Source: Deltaproteobacteria bacterium
GTDB taxonomy: Bacteria; Myxococcota; SpSt-1050; JACRCP01
Assembly: GCA_016218965.1 (NCBI GenBank)
Contig: JACRCP010000234.1
Span: 1 to 32,990 of the forward strand
Length of the DNA stretch: 32,990 bases
Reading direction: 5' to 3'
How positions within the stretch are numbered: position 1 is the first letter of the stretch; each line of letters starts with the position of its first letter. Position numbers and translations under genes: made by a program. This document shows, one piece after another, positions 1 through 8,154 of this stretch. The notes under the pieces are model-generated. The model had not been told where the DNA came from and did no database searches. It saw only the letters and a list, made by a program, of their open reading frames with translations.

Positions 1-45
1 AGACTGACGCGCGAGGTGCGAGCAGCGCGAGGCGCGACGAGGGCG

Positions 46-62
46 CATACCTGGCAGGTATG
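46..62. promoter_or_regulatory. 8+1+8 palindrome, possible operator
   Basis: CATACCTG and CAGGTATG form a perfect 8-bp inverted repeat around a single central G. It sits about 110 nt before the start of the first gene (171). The symmetry and short centre resemble a dimeric regulator site, but there is no T-run and no promoter hexamers that I can pair with it. The rest of 1-170 is G+C-rich and shows no recognisable gene. Confidence 0.3.
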
Positions 63-170
63 TAACGGAGGAGCAACGACGCGATGCGACGCAGATCGTG
101 CGGTCAGGCGACGGGAGCGGAACGGTCACAGTAGAGCTAGTTCGGTCTGTCGGAAAGCGCACGGGGACCG

Positions 171-2300
171 ATGGAAGAAAACAAAAAAGAACTGATCGGG
201 CGGATACTTGTTCAGCGCTTCGGCGTGCTCGAATGGAACGTGATCTTCGCGCTCGACCGCCAGAAAAACGAGAAACTCCGTCTTTGTTCGATGCTCCTCA
301 AGAGCAAAAACGCTCCGGAGGAGATGCTCGCCAAGGCGCTGGCGTTCCAACAGGGCGTCGAGGCGATCGTGCTGTCCAAGACGAAGTTCCTTCTGTCGAG
401 CCTGACGTTCGTGCCCGAGGAAGTCGCCCGTCAGGAGACCGTCCTTCCCGTCGGCGTGGTGGGGTCGATCCTCGTGCTTGCGGTGGCCGATCCCGGGAAG
501 AAGGAGGTCTTCGAACAGATCGAACGGACCTCCGGCAAGAAGGTGGCGCCTCACGTTGCCGTCGAGGTGACGCTCAAGGAAACCATCGAAAAGGCATACC
601 ACCTCCGCGGCATCGTCGGCGGCGGGTTGTTCTCGGGGGCGACCCACGTTGCGGTGCCGGGCACCGACCCGCACCTCGAGATCCTTTCGGAGACCGCCCT
701 TCCTGCCGGAATCCCCGTGCCGAAAGACGACATGAAGGTCGTCAGCACGGCCGAAGACATCGAGAACATCGTGGCCGGGAGGGGAGTGGGCGGCGGGATG
801 GCCGCGCCGCCGCCGAAACCCGTTCCGATGCCGGTCCCGGACGAGGTCGAAGACGAGGAGGAAGTTCCGGAGAAGCCCCAGCGGGCCAAACCCGCTTCCG
901 CGGCCGTGCCGAAGGCAGTCACCCAGCCGAAGTTCAAGTTGAACGTGAAGATCTCCGACCCCGCCTTGGACGGGATCAAGCTGCCGCCGCGCACGAACCC
1001 CGCGGGCGTCAAGTGGATGGGGCTCGCCGCAGCCGCCCTGGCCGTGCTTGTCGCTGCCGGGATCTGGATGAAGTTTGGGGCCCCCGCGCCGGGCCCGGGC
1101 GAACAGCCCGCCGGCCAACACGATATTGCGTCCTCGGCGGGGGCCCAGGCAGATCCCGCCGCGGTTGGCGTCCTCAAAGGCAAGGTGCTCGACGCGGCGG
1201 GGAATCCGATCCGCGGGGCGTCCGCAAGGGTGAGGACCGCCCCTCACCTTGCCGAGGTTTTCGTCGACCAGAACGGGGCATTCGTCGTGAGAGGCCTCGT
1301 GCCGGGCGGACACAGGGTGCAGGCGACGCTGCCCGAGGGCGTCCGGGGGAAGGGACTTTCAGCCATCGTGCCGATCGCGATTGTCAACGTCGCGAAAACC
1401 GGCGATACGCCGGCGTTGATCGGCGGCAGCGAGGGCAAGGGGATCATAGAGGGCACGGTGGTCCGCAAGAAGAAGCCGGTGGCCGGCGCCGACATCACGT
1501 TGTTCTTTTTCTTTGCCGAAGGCAAGAGCGAGGAGGTGCTGGCGCTCAAGTCGGGCGACGAAGGCGACTTCGCCATTTTCGGGACCCCTCCCGGGAAGTA
1601 CGTCCTCGAGGTCCGCACGACCGAAGGCGACCGCACTGCCCGCGAGATCACGGTGGCGCCCGGCAGCCGCTGGCGGCAGGAACTGCCAATGACGGGCGCC
1701 GGACCGATCCAGGAGGAGACGCCCGTCGCCGCCGTCAAGACGGACGAAGGCGGACCGATGCTGGGTTCGATCACGGGCACCGTGGCCGATGGCGACGGGA
1801 CCGGGCTCCCCGGCGTGCCCGTGCGGGCGATCCAGGCCGGCAAGAGGGGCGACGACGACACGCTCGGCGCCATTACCGACAGCAACGGGGGGTTCGCGAT
1901 CGAGAGCCTTCCCGTGGGAGTGTACACGGTCGAGGCGCGAGCGCCGGACGCCCCCCCGGTCATGCAGCGCGCGATCCGCGTGCGGGCGGGTACGCCGGTC
2001 AAGGTGCGTCTCGTCGCGGGCACCGGGGTGACGCTCAAGCTCAGGCTCTACGACTTGAAGGGGCGGGTCATGACTGGCGGCCACCTGGTCGTGAAACGCG
2101 AGGGGAGCATCGAGTCGGCGTACGAAGGGCAGGGCGATTTCGAGGGGACCAATGTTCTTTCCGGTCTGGCGCCGGGCCGCTACCGCGTCCACTACCAGGG
2201 CCTTTCGACGCTGGACAAGAGGGTGACGTGGGCGGTCACGCTCTCGAAAAACCGCAACCAGGCGATTGACCTCTCGACGACCACCGGACAACAGGAGTAA
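171..2300 (+). CDS. Membrane protein: GspE/MshE N-terminal-type domain plus carboxypeptidase-regulatory-like repeats
   Basis: The protein has 709 residues. Residues 1 to about 150 resemble the N-terminal domain of type II secretion/pilus ATPases (MshEN/T2SSE_N): the IGRILVQRFG opening, then LVLAVADPGKKEVFEQIE. No Walker A or B motif follows, so this is not an ATPase. A charged, proline-rich linker (about 210-270) leads to one transmembrane helix (about 282-302, GLAAAALAVLVAAGIW). After it come three or four beta-sandwich units of the carboxypeptidase-regulatory-like type (from about residues 333, 420, 530 and 615), each with a 'G-x-V-x-D-x-x-G-x-P-x-x-G' type opening and an LPVGVYTVEA-like ending. 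The expected topology is a cytoplasmic N-domain and a periplasmic C-region. Start ATG 171 has only a weak ribosome site (ggggacc). Exact function is unknown; a link to secretion or gliding machinery is inference. Confidence 0.75.
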   Translation: MEENKKELIGRILVQRFGVLEWNVIFALDRQKNEKLRLCSMLLKSKNAPEEMLAKALAFQQGVEAIVLSKTKFLLSSLTFVPEEVARQETVLPVGVVGSILVLAVADPGKKEVFEQIERTSGKKVAPHVAVEVTLKETIEKAYHLRGIVGGGLFSGATHVAVPGTDPHLEILSETALPAGIPVPKDDMKVVSTAEDIENIVAGRGVGGGMAAPPPKPVPMPVPDEVEDEEEVPEKPQRAKPASAAVPKAVTQPKFKLNVKISDPALDGIKLPPRTNPAGVKWMGLAAAALAVLVAAGIWMKFGAPAPGPGEQPAGQHDIASSAGAQADPAAVGVLKGKVLDAAGNPIRGASARVRTAPHLAEVFVDQNGAFVVRGLVPGGHRVQATLPEGVRGKGLSAIVPIAIVNVAKTGDTPALIGGSEGKGIIEGTVVRKKKPVAGADITLFFFFAEGKSEEVLALKSGDEGDFAIFGTPPGKYVLEVRTTEGDRTAREITVAPGSRWRQELPMTGAGPIQEETPVAAVKTDEGGPMLGSITGTVADGDGTGLPGVPVRAIQAGKRGDDDTLGAITDSNGGFAIESLPVGVYTVEARAPDAPPVMQRAIRVRAGTPVKVRLVAGTGVTLKLRLYDLKGRVMTGGHLVVKREGSIESAYEGQGDFEGTNVLSGLAPGRYRVHYQGLSTLDKRVTWAVTLSKNRNQAIDLSTTTGQQE

Positions 2301-2306
2301 GGCCCG

Positions 2307-3533
2307 ATGTTCGAGTTCCTTCTTGATGAACGCGAGCGCGCCTTCCGGGATTCGGCGCGGGCGTTTGTGAAAGACCATGTGTCCCCGGATCTCATCCGCG
2401 AGATGGATGCGGACAAGGTGACCTATCCGCGCGAGTACGTGCGCGCCCTCGGCCGGGCGGGCCTTCTGGGGTGCCGTTTTTCCGAGGAGTGGGGCGGGCG
2501 CGGCCTCAACTGGGTGGCCGAGATGGCGGCCCTCGAGGAAATCGGGGTCCTGGGCGCCGCCCTAGGGTGCGCCTTCGCCATGCCCAGCATCGTGGGCGAG
2601 GCGCTCAGCCGGTTTGGGTCGGACGCGCAGCGCCGGAAGTACTTGAGGCCGATCCTCGAGGGGCGTCTCGTCTCTGCCGAGGGCCTCACCGAGCCGCGCG
2701 GCGGATCGGACTTCTTCGGCGCCGTCACCACCGCGGTCAAGGACGGGCCGCACTACGTCCTGAACGGCGCCAAGCGGTTCGTCGTGGGCGCCGAGGGGGC
2801 CGACCTGTTCCTGATCTACGCCAAGACCGACCCGGCCGCGCCCCCGCACTCGTCGCTTTCGCTCTTTATAGTCGAGCGCGACATGGGCGTTGAGGTGAAA
2901 CACCTGTACGGCCTGATGGGCGCGCGCGGCGGCGGCACCGGCCGCGTGGTCTTCAAGGACGTCCGCGTTCCCGAGGACAACATCGTCGGGGCGGAGGGGG
3001 CGGGCGGCCTGATCTTCAACTTCATGATGGTCCCCGAGAGGCTGACGTCGGCGGGGGGGGCGCTCGGGGCCGCGCGGGCCGCGCTGGACGTCGCGGCGCG
3101 GTACTCGATGAAACGAAAGGCGTTCGGCAAGTTCATACGCGAGTTCGAGGGAGTGAGCTTCCGTGTTGCAGACTCGATCGCCGCGCTCGATGCCGCCCGC
3201 TCTCTCGCCTACACCGCCTGCCGCGCGCAGGATTCCGGGCTGGACTCCCGGCGGCTGGTCTCGGAGGCCAAGAAGGTCTGCACCGAGTCGGCGTGGGAGG
3301 TCATCAACCACGCGATGCAGGTGTTGGGCGGGATCGGTTATACCTCGGTCTTTCCGATCGAGCGCCTTCTCCGCGACGCCCGTCTAATGATGATCTGGAC
3401 CGGCTCAAACGAGATCATGAATCTCCTCATCCAGCACGAGTACTACAAGGAGGTCGGAAAAAGGCCGGCCGGCGCCCGCGACATCGAGGGCGACGCCATC
3501 ACGCCGGCCGAGGAGGAGAAGGTATTCGAATGA
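2307..3533 (+). CDS. Acyl-CoA dehydrogenase family protein
   Basis: A flavoprotein of 408 residues, close to the family norm of 380-410. These enzymes oxidise acyl-CoA to trans-2-enoyl-CoA in beta-oxidation or amino-acid breakdown. Family motifs are LTEPRGGSD (about 127-135, FAD/acyl contact), the R-K-A-F-G-x-F-I segment, and GGIGYTSVFPIERLLRD near the C-terminus. At the position of the catalytic Glu of medium-chain enzymes (YEGT) this protein has IWTGSNE, so Thr replaces Glu. A Glu in VPERL (E244) lies where isovaleryl- and long-chain dehydrogenases keep their base, which points to that mechanism. Start ATG 2307 follows AGGAG (2293-2297) by 9 nt and is 6 nt after the previous stop, so it is probably co-transcribed. 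Substrate cannot be told from sequence. Confidence 0.92.
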   Translation: MFEFLLDERERAFRDSARAFVKDHVSPDLIREMDADKVTYPREYVRALGRAGLLGCRFSEEWGGRGLNWVAEMAALEEIGVLGAALGCAFAMPSIVGEALSRFGSDAQRRKYLRPILEGRLVSAEGLTEPRGGSDFFGAVTTAVKDGPHYVLNGAKRFVVGAEGADLFLIYAKTDPAAPPHSSLSLFIVERDMGVEVKHLYGLMGARGGGTGRVVFKDVRVPEDNIVGAEGAGGLIFNFMMVPERLTSAGGALGAARAALDVAARYSMKRKAFGKFIREFEGVSFRVADSIAALDAARSLAYTACRAQDSGLDSRRLVSEAKKVCTESAWEVINHAMQVLGGIGYTSVFPIERLLRDARLMMIWTGSNEIMNLLIQHEYYKEVGKRPAGARDIEGDAITPAEEEKVFE

Positions 3534-4261
3534 TCAATGTCCAAACGGCTGCCATCTGCCTGGCGACCGCATCATTGTTTTGGGGAACGGGGATCGCAAC
3601 GGCTGAAAGCACGGAGGGGAAAAAAATGAACGCAGGCGACATGGTGAAGAACATCGCGTGGCTGGGGCACGACGCCTTCAGGGTGACGGCAGCGGGGAAG
3701 GTCATCTACATCGACCCGTACGAGCTCAAGGGCGCCGTCCCTGCCGACATCATCCTCGTCACTCACGATCACTACGACCACTGCGTGCCGGAAGACGTTG
3801 CGAAGATAGTCAAGGGCGACACGACCATCGTCACCGATGCGGCCAGCGCCAAAAAACTCAAGGGCAGCGTGAAGGTCGTAAAACCCGGCGACAAGGTCAC
3901 CGTCGGAGGCGTCGCCATCGAGGCCGTCCCCGCCTACAACACCAACAAGAAGTACCACCCGAAGGCCGACGGCAAATTGGGTTTCATTTTCACGGTGGAC
4001 GGGGTGCGGATCTACCACGCCGGCGACACCGACTTCATCCCCGAGATGAAGAAGATGAAGGCCGACATCGCCCTGCTCCCGGTGTCCGGGACGTACGTAA
4101 TGACCCCTCCCGAGGCAGTCGAGGCGGCGCTGGCCATCAAACCCGCAATCGCCATCCCCATGCACTACGGCGCCATAGTCGGCTCCGACGCCGACGCCCG
4201 CGCGTTCAAGGAATCGCTCGCGGGAAAGATCGAGGTCATCATCCTCCCCAAGAGCAACTGA
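3530..4261 (+). CDS. Metallo-beta-lactamase-fold hydrolase, UlaG-like
   Basis: The protein has 243 residues from the chosen start. THDHYDHC is the HxHxDH zinc motif, YHAGDTDF supplies the bridging Asp region and MHYG the last His, as in the UlaG-like group of metal-dependent hydrolases. ATG 3530 overlaps the dehydrogenase stop as ATGA and has a strong AGGAGGAG site (3511-3518); this start adds a hydrophobic, signal-like N-terminus ending ATAES. A second good start exists at ATG 3626, with GGAGGGG at 3613-3619, giving a 211-residue cytoplasmic form, which is the usual family length. The choice decides whether the enzyme is exported. Substrate unknown. The gene is convergent with the next one, with 8 bp between stop codons. 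Confidence 0.85.
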   Translation: MINVQTAAICLATASLFWGTGIATAESTEGKKMNAGDMVKNIAWLGHDAFRVTAAGKVIYIDPYELKGAVPADIILVTHDHYDHCVPEDVAKIVKGDTTIVTDAASAKKLKGSVKVVKPGDKVTVGGVAIEAVPAYNTNKKYHPKADGKLGFIFTVDGVRIYHAGDTDFIPEMKKMKADIALLPVSGTYVMTPPEAVEAALAIKPAIAIPMHYGAIVGSDADARAFKESLAGKIEVIILPKSN

Positions 4262-4269
4262 CGACCGGC

Positions 4270-4761
4270 CTACTTCAGCACCATCTTCATGGTGAAGTAG
4301 CCTATGATTCCGGCGCAGATCGCCAGCTTGGCGACCATTCCTGCCAGATAGCCCAGAAAGGCGCCCAGGCCTGCCTTGAACGCCTCGGCGCGCGTCCGCC
4401 CGCGGATCAACTCCCCCGCGATGGCGCCGACGAACGGTCCGATGAAAAGCCCTATGGGGAAGAGGATGATTCCCCCTACGATCAATCCAACAACGACGCC
4501 CACGAGCCCGGCCCAGGACGCGCCGAACGCCTTGGCACCGATCATGTTGAGCACGTTGTCCACGAACGATCCGGCGAGCGCAATAACACCCAGGACGACG
4601 ACGGACATGACCGAAAAGGTCGTGAACCCGCCGTGAATGGCGTGCGCGAGCACCCCGCCGAACACCAAGAGCGGGCCCGGGAGCACGGGCACGAAGACGA
4701 AAACCACCCCGGCGGCGAAGCAGAGGACGGAGACGACCCAGAAGACGATATCCAGCGTCAT
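4270..4761 (-). CDS. DUF456 family membrane protein
   Basis: A small, very hydrophobic protein of 163 residues. It shows the DUF456 pattern: an N-terminal helix ending in FVPVLPGPLLVFGG, then two glycine-rich membrane blocks (GLVGVVVGLIVGGIILFPIG and GPFVGAIAGEL), a short charged turn (RGRTRAEAF), and a last Gly/Ala-rich pair of helices. The biochemical role of the family is not known. Start ATG 4761 overlaps the stop of the upstream permease as ATGA, so translation is probably coupled. A longer open frame runs upstream of 4761 but reads through the permease gene in arginine-rich sequence and is rejected. Confidence 0.85.
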   Translation of the reverse strand: MTLDIVFWVVSVLCFAAGVVFVFVPVLPGPLLVFGGVLAHAIHGGFTTFSVMSVVVLGVIALAGSFVDNVLNMIGAKAFGASWAGLVGVVVGLIVGGIILFPIGLFIGPFVGAIAGELIRGRTRAEAFKAGLGAFLGYLAGMVAKLAICAGIIGYFTMKMVLK

Positions 4762-6305
4762 CGGTGGGACCCTTCGTGGTCGCGTGTGCGTCCGCCAAAC
4801 GACGCGGCGGCGGTCAGACATGCGACCAGGGAATATCCGAGCGCGATCTGCCAGACGGTGTCGTTTCCGAGCCGCCACGCGAGATACACGTCGCCGGACG
4901 GCGTGACCGAGTGAATGACCCCGAAGACGGTGAAAACGGCGCACACGCCAAGGTAGGCGGCCGCCGTCCTGAGTTTGCCGTCAATCAGGTCCGCGAGAAA
5001 GCCGCCCCAGAGCATCGCCGTGAGGATGAACCCGTGTCCGACGACGCGGAGCGTGTTGTGTTCGGCGCCGATGGACACCGGGAGCTTCCAGGCCGGGTCG
5101 AGCCTGCCGATCAGGCCGTCCATGTGGACGAGCACCAGGTAGCCCACCACCGGGACGGTTGCGAACGCGACCGCCGGCGCGTGCCGCCGGGGCGATTCGA
5201 CAAATGCCTGCGAAACGATCTCGATCCCCACGAACATGAGAATCGGAGTGATCGCCGCTTCCGGAATGGCCTCGACGACAAACGACATGATCCCCAATGC
5301 CCCGCCGATCCCGATGAACAGGCCCGTTGCCAGCGTGTACGCCGCCCGGCCGCCCATCGCCTTGTATGCGGGGTGGCCGATGTACGGCGTGGACTGCGCG
5401 ACGCCGCCGAAGAGCGCGGCGACGACGGTGGCGAGGGCCTCGGTGAGCAGAATGTCGCGCGTACGGTATTCGTCGCCGGCGACGCGCGCGCTCTCGGTCA
5501 CGTTGATCCCGCCGACGATGGTGAGGAGCGCGAATGGAAACGCGATCGGGAGGTAGTTCAGGGCCTTCCCGAGCCCGTCGATGAACCCGAGCGTGGGTAT
5601 CGGCGGGGCGGGGTGGAATTCGAGCTTCGGGGCGACCGCCTTTGCACCAAGCAGATCGAACGAGCCCATGAGGTAGTAGATGAGGCACCCCGCGGCGACC
5701 GCGAAGAACGCCCCCGGGATGCCCAACGGAAGCCTGCGGCCGGCGATGATGGCGTAAAGGATGATCCCGAGAGACACCAGGCCGACTACCGGAGACGAGA
5801 AGATCTTCATGACCGGGAAGAACGCCAGGAGCGCAATGCCGATCCCCGCGAGCGATCCCAAAAGCCCCGCCTGCGGGACGTGCCTCCGCACCCAGTCGCC
5901 GAAGAACGAGAAGACGACCTTGAACACGCCGATGAGCAAGAGCGTCGCCATGCCGACCTGCCATGTGAGCATCGGGTCTTTCGTCTCGACGTACACCGGG
6001 CCCAGCACCGCGAACGCGACGCCGATGGTCGACGGCGTGTCAAGCCCCAGCGGCATCGCAGTGACGTCCGTCTTTCCCGTCTTTTTGGCGAGCCTGAATG
6101 CCATCCAGGTGTAGACCGCGTCGCCGAAGAGCACGCCCAGCGCGGTTCCCGGGATCATCAGCTTGAGGACCATCGCGGCCGGGTACCCGAACACGCCCAC
6201 GAGGATGCCCGTGAGGATGACGAGGTTGGTCACGTTGTCGAGCATCAGGCCGAAGAAGGCGTTGAGATCGCCCCACTGGGCCCAGCGATACTTGTTCTCC
6301 AACAT
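4758..6305 (-). CDS. NCS2/SulP-like permease
   Basis: An inner-membrane transporter of 515 residues with about 12-14 hydrophobic segments. The N-terminal block (DLNAFFGLMLDNVTNLVIL, then FGDAVYTWMAFRLAKKTGKTD and the helix-breaking TAMPLGLDTPS) and the later NVTESARVAGDEYRTRDILL segment resemble the xanthine/uracil/sulfate permease superfamily. That superfamily has a 7+7 inverted repeat and uses such half-helix segments to bind substrate. Start ATG 6305 follows a strong AAGGAG site on the minus strand. The substrate cannot be assigned; a nucleobase or a small anion is the family range. It is co-directional with DUF456 downstream, with which it overlaps by 4 nt. Confidence 0.8.
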   Translation of the reverse strand: MLENKYRWAQWGDLNAFFGLMLDNVTNLVILTGILVGVFGYPAAMVLKLMIPGTALGVLFGDAVYTWMAFRLAKKTGKTDVTAMPLGLDTPSTIGVAFAVLGPVYVETKDPMLTWQVGMATLLLIGVFKVVFSFFGDWVRRHVPQAGLLGSLAGIGIALLAFFPVMKIFSSPVVGLVSLGIILYAIIAGRRLPLGIPGAFFAVAAGCLIYYLMGSFDLLGAKAVAPKLEFHPAPPIPTLGFIDGLGKALNYLPIAFPFALLTIVGGINVTESARVAGDEYRTRDILLTEALATVVAALFGGVAQSTPYIGHPAYKAMGGRAAYTLATGLFIGIGGALGIMSFVVEAIPEAAITPILMFVGIEIVSQAFVESPRRHAPAVAFATVPVVGYLVLVHMDGLIGRLDPAWKLPVSIGAEHNTLRVVGHGFILTAMLWGGFLADLIDGKLRTAAAYLGVCAVFTVFGVIHSVTPSGDVYLAWRLGNDTVWQIALGYSLVACLTAAASFGGRTRDHEGSHR

Positions 6306-6329
6306 GGAAGCTCCTTGCCGCGATCAACA

Positions 6330-6356
6330 CATATACCGATCCGCCCGACGGATCAA
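6330..6356 (-). promoter_or_regulatory. Possible promoter with inverted repeat for the permease gene
   Basis: On the minus strand TTGATC (6356-6351) is followed after 15 nt by TATATG (6335-6330), just upstream of the permease start. GATCCG (6338-6343) and CGGATC (6349-6354) form a 6-bp inverted repeat that overlaps the -35-like box and the spacer, so a bound protein could block it. The spacer is short for a sigma-70 promoter, so this is tentative. The same arrangement is seen at the alanine dehydrogenase gene. Confidence 0.35.
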
Positions 6357-6373
6357 CCGCGCCCCGGCACGAC

Positions 6374-8080
6374 TCACCGGCTCAGATACGAGAGGAATCT
6401 CGCGAACGCCGCGATGCCGCCTTCGACTTTTGCGCGGCCCGTGGTCGCCGCCGTCAGCGGGTTCAGTTCGCCGGTGATGAGACGCTTGAAATCGCCCTCC
6501 GTCGTCTTGAGCGTGAGGTCGGCGCTCGGGCGGCCGTCGGTCGACACTTCGCCTACGCCACGGCGGATGAGGAACGTGCAGCCGCGGTCCGAGTCCGAAA
6601 ACTCGAAACGGATCGCCATTGTCACGTCGGCCGTCCGCTCGGGCCGCAGGCGCTCGGGGAACGAGCCGATGATGACCTCGATTGGGACGTTCTTGATGGT
6701 GTCGAACGTGATCGCGGGCCGCGGCGCCGCACGAGACGCGCCCTCGAGCTCCATCGCGCTCGTCAGAAGGTACGAACGGGCGTTCGCGTTGGCCTCTTTT
6801 TCGCCCATCTTTCGCAGGGCTGCGGCCTTGCCTCGCGCCGCCGCCTGATCTGCGGGGTCCAGGGCGAGCAACACGTCCGCGAGCTCGGCCGTCCACTGGA
6901 GATCACCGCGGGCGATCGCCGATTCGATTTCGCGCGCGATATTCTCCCGGCCGCCCAGGAGCGGCGCGAGACGGACCGCGCGCGCTTTCGGGTGGAGCGG
7001 TTCGAGGTTCGTCGGGTTTCCGTCGAACCAGCCGAGGTACCCGTCGTAGATGCCGCGCACAGACCACGAAACCTTGCCGTAGAGTTCCCGGAGCCACGGG
7101 TGGGTGCGGAGGTGCGGCGGGAGGACTATCGCGGCGGCCATGTCGTCCGGTCCTATGCCCTCGTTGGCCATCCTGATGACCGAGTCGTGGACAAACGCGA
7201 TCGCGTCGCGGTAGGCGGTCAGGGTTTCCCTGATCTTCTCCGTGCCGGAAAGCGGCCACGCGTGGCTGGGGACGAGGTGTTCGGCGTCCAGGGCGCGCAT
7301 GCGGTCCAACGACGCGATCCACCCGCGCACCGGTCTCGGCGGCACTCCCCGTGTCGAGTACAGGTTGGGGAAAGCCGCGTAGACATCATCGCCGGGGAAG
7401 AGGATCTTTTTTTCGGGCAGCCACACGAAGATATGGTCGTGCGTCTCGCCCGGGGCCGCGAAAACCTCGAATCGAACTCCGCCGATTGCAAATGCCGCCT
7501 TGTCGTCGAAGGTGTTCGTCGGATAGAGGAGCGGCGGGACGGGTCCTCGGTCGAGCCGGATGGACGGCCCGATGGCGTTGGAAATCCGCGCCTCGGGCGG
7601 GAGCGTCTCTCCGAACTGCCGCGCACCGCGTGTACGGAGCGCCGGCCCGAGGCTTGCGAACTGATCGTTCATTTCCTGTCTGGCGCGGGCGTGGGCCCAG
7701 ATGGGCGCCCCAGCCTCGTGAAAGACGCTTGCGCCCAGGATATGGTCGGGGTGCGTGTGCGTGTAGATGATCGCCTTGACCGGGCCGGGCGCGAGGCGGT
7801 CGAACTCGCGCCGGATCTCGGCGGCCGCCTCGACGCTCTCGGTCGTGTCGACGACCACCTTGCCGCCGTCGACGGCCACCATGATGCTGTTCGCGAGCGC
7901 GTATCCGATGGCCACGTGGACGCCGTCGGTGACCTTTTCCACCCTCTTCCCGAGCTTCGCCTGCTGTGCGACGAGCGCCTCGGGCCCCGGGACGGGAATG
8001 GCGACGGGGGCCTTCGATTCACACGACAGGGCCGCACATGCGGCGGCGAGCGGGACGAAGAGGTTCTTTCTTTTGCTCAT
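6374..8080 (-). CDS. Alkylsulfatase-like (SdsA1/BDS1 type) metallo-beta-lactamase-fold lipoprotein
   Basis: The protein has 568 residues. The N-terminus MSKRKNLFVPLAAACAALSC is an export signal, probably a lipoprotein with Cys20 (ALSC). The catalytic domain has THTHPDH (His108, His110, Asp112, His113), the two-zinc HxHxDH motif, then APGETHDH, LFPGDD and PNLYSTRG, which match in order the landmark segments of SdsA1-type alkyl sulfatases. The middle part (about 270-430) is alpha-helical like the family's dimerisation domain. The end (about 440-568) resembles the SCP2-like sterol-carrier domain that binds the alkyl chain. These enzymes cleave sulfate esters such as dodecyl sulfate. The site differs in detail from SdsA1, so the substrate may differ. 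It is divergent from the lipoprotein gene at 8155. Confidence 0.85.
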   Translation of the reverse strand: MSKRKNLFVPLAAACAALSCESKAPVAIPVPGPEALVAQQAKLGKRVEKVTDGVHVAIGYALANSIMVAVDGGKVVVDTTESVEAAAEIRREFDRLAPGPVKAIIYTHTHPDHILGASVFHEAGAPIWAHARARQEMNDQFASLGPALRTRGARQFGETLPPEARISNAIGPSIRLDRGPVPPLLYPTNTFDDKAAFAIGGVRFEVFAAPGETHDHIFVWLPEKKILFPGDDVYAAFPNLYSTRGVPPRPVRGWIASLDRMRALDAEHLVPSHAWPLSGTEKIRETLTAYRDAIAFVHDSVIRMANEGIGPDDMAAAIVLPPHLRTHPWLRELYGKVSWSVRGIYDGYLGWFDGNPTNLEPLHPKARAVRLAPLLGGRENIAREIESAIARGDLQWTAELADVLLALDPADQAAARGKAAALRKMGEKEANANARSYLLTSAMELEGASRAAPRPAITFDTIKNVPIEVIIGSFPERLRPERTADVTMAIRFEFSDSDRGCTFLIRRGVGEVSTDGRPSADLTLKTTEGDFKRLITGELNPLTAATTGRAKVEGGIAAFARFLSYLSR

Positions 8081-8094
8081 GGAAATCCTCGTCG

Positions 8095-8123
8095 TGGACA
8101 GTATCGGCGCACGGGGCTACAAT
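8095..8123 (+). promoter_or_regulatory. Sigma-70-type promoter for the 8155 lipoprotein
   Basis: TGGACA (8095-8100) and TACAAT (8118-8123) are separated by exactly 17 nt and each matches the consensus at five of six positions. Transcription should begin near 8130, leaving a leader of about 25 nt that contains the ribosome site GGAGGGAGGG (8141-8150). The -35 box lies only 15 nt upstream of the divergent sulfatase-like start. Confidence 0.7.
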
Positions 8124-8154
8124 CCGGGATGATGTTACCGGGAGGGAGGGTGAA

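Noticed and set aside
98..2269. Open frame of 723 codons
   Set aside because: It overlaps the real gene at 171-2300 almost fully, and its product is an Arg/Gly/Asp-rich shadow with no domain, typical of an out-of-frame reading in G+C-rich DNA.
4762..4944. N-terminal extension of the DUF456 gene
   Set aside because: It reads through the permease gene in another frame with Arg-rich sequence. The ATGA overlap at 4758-4761 is the normal start.
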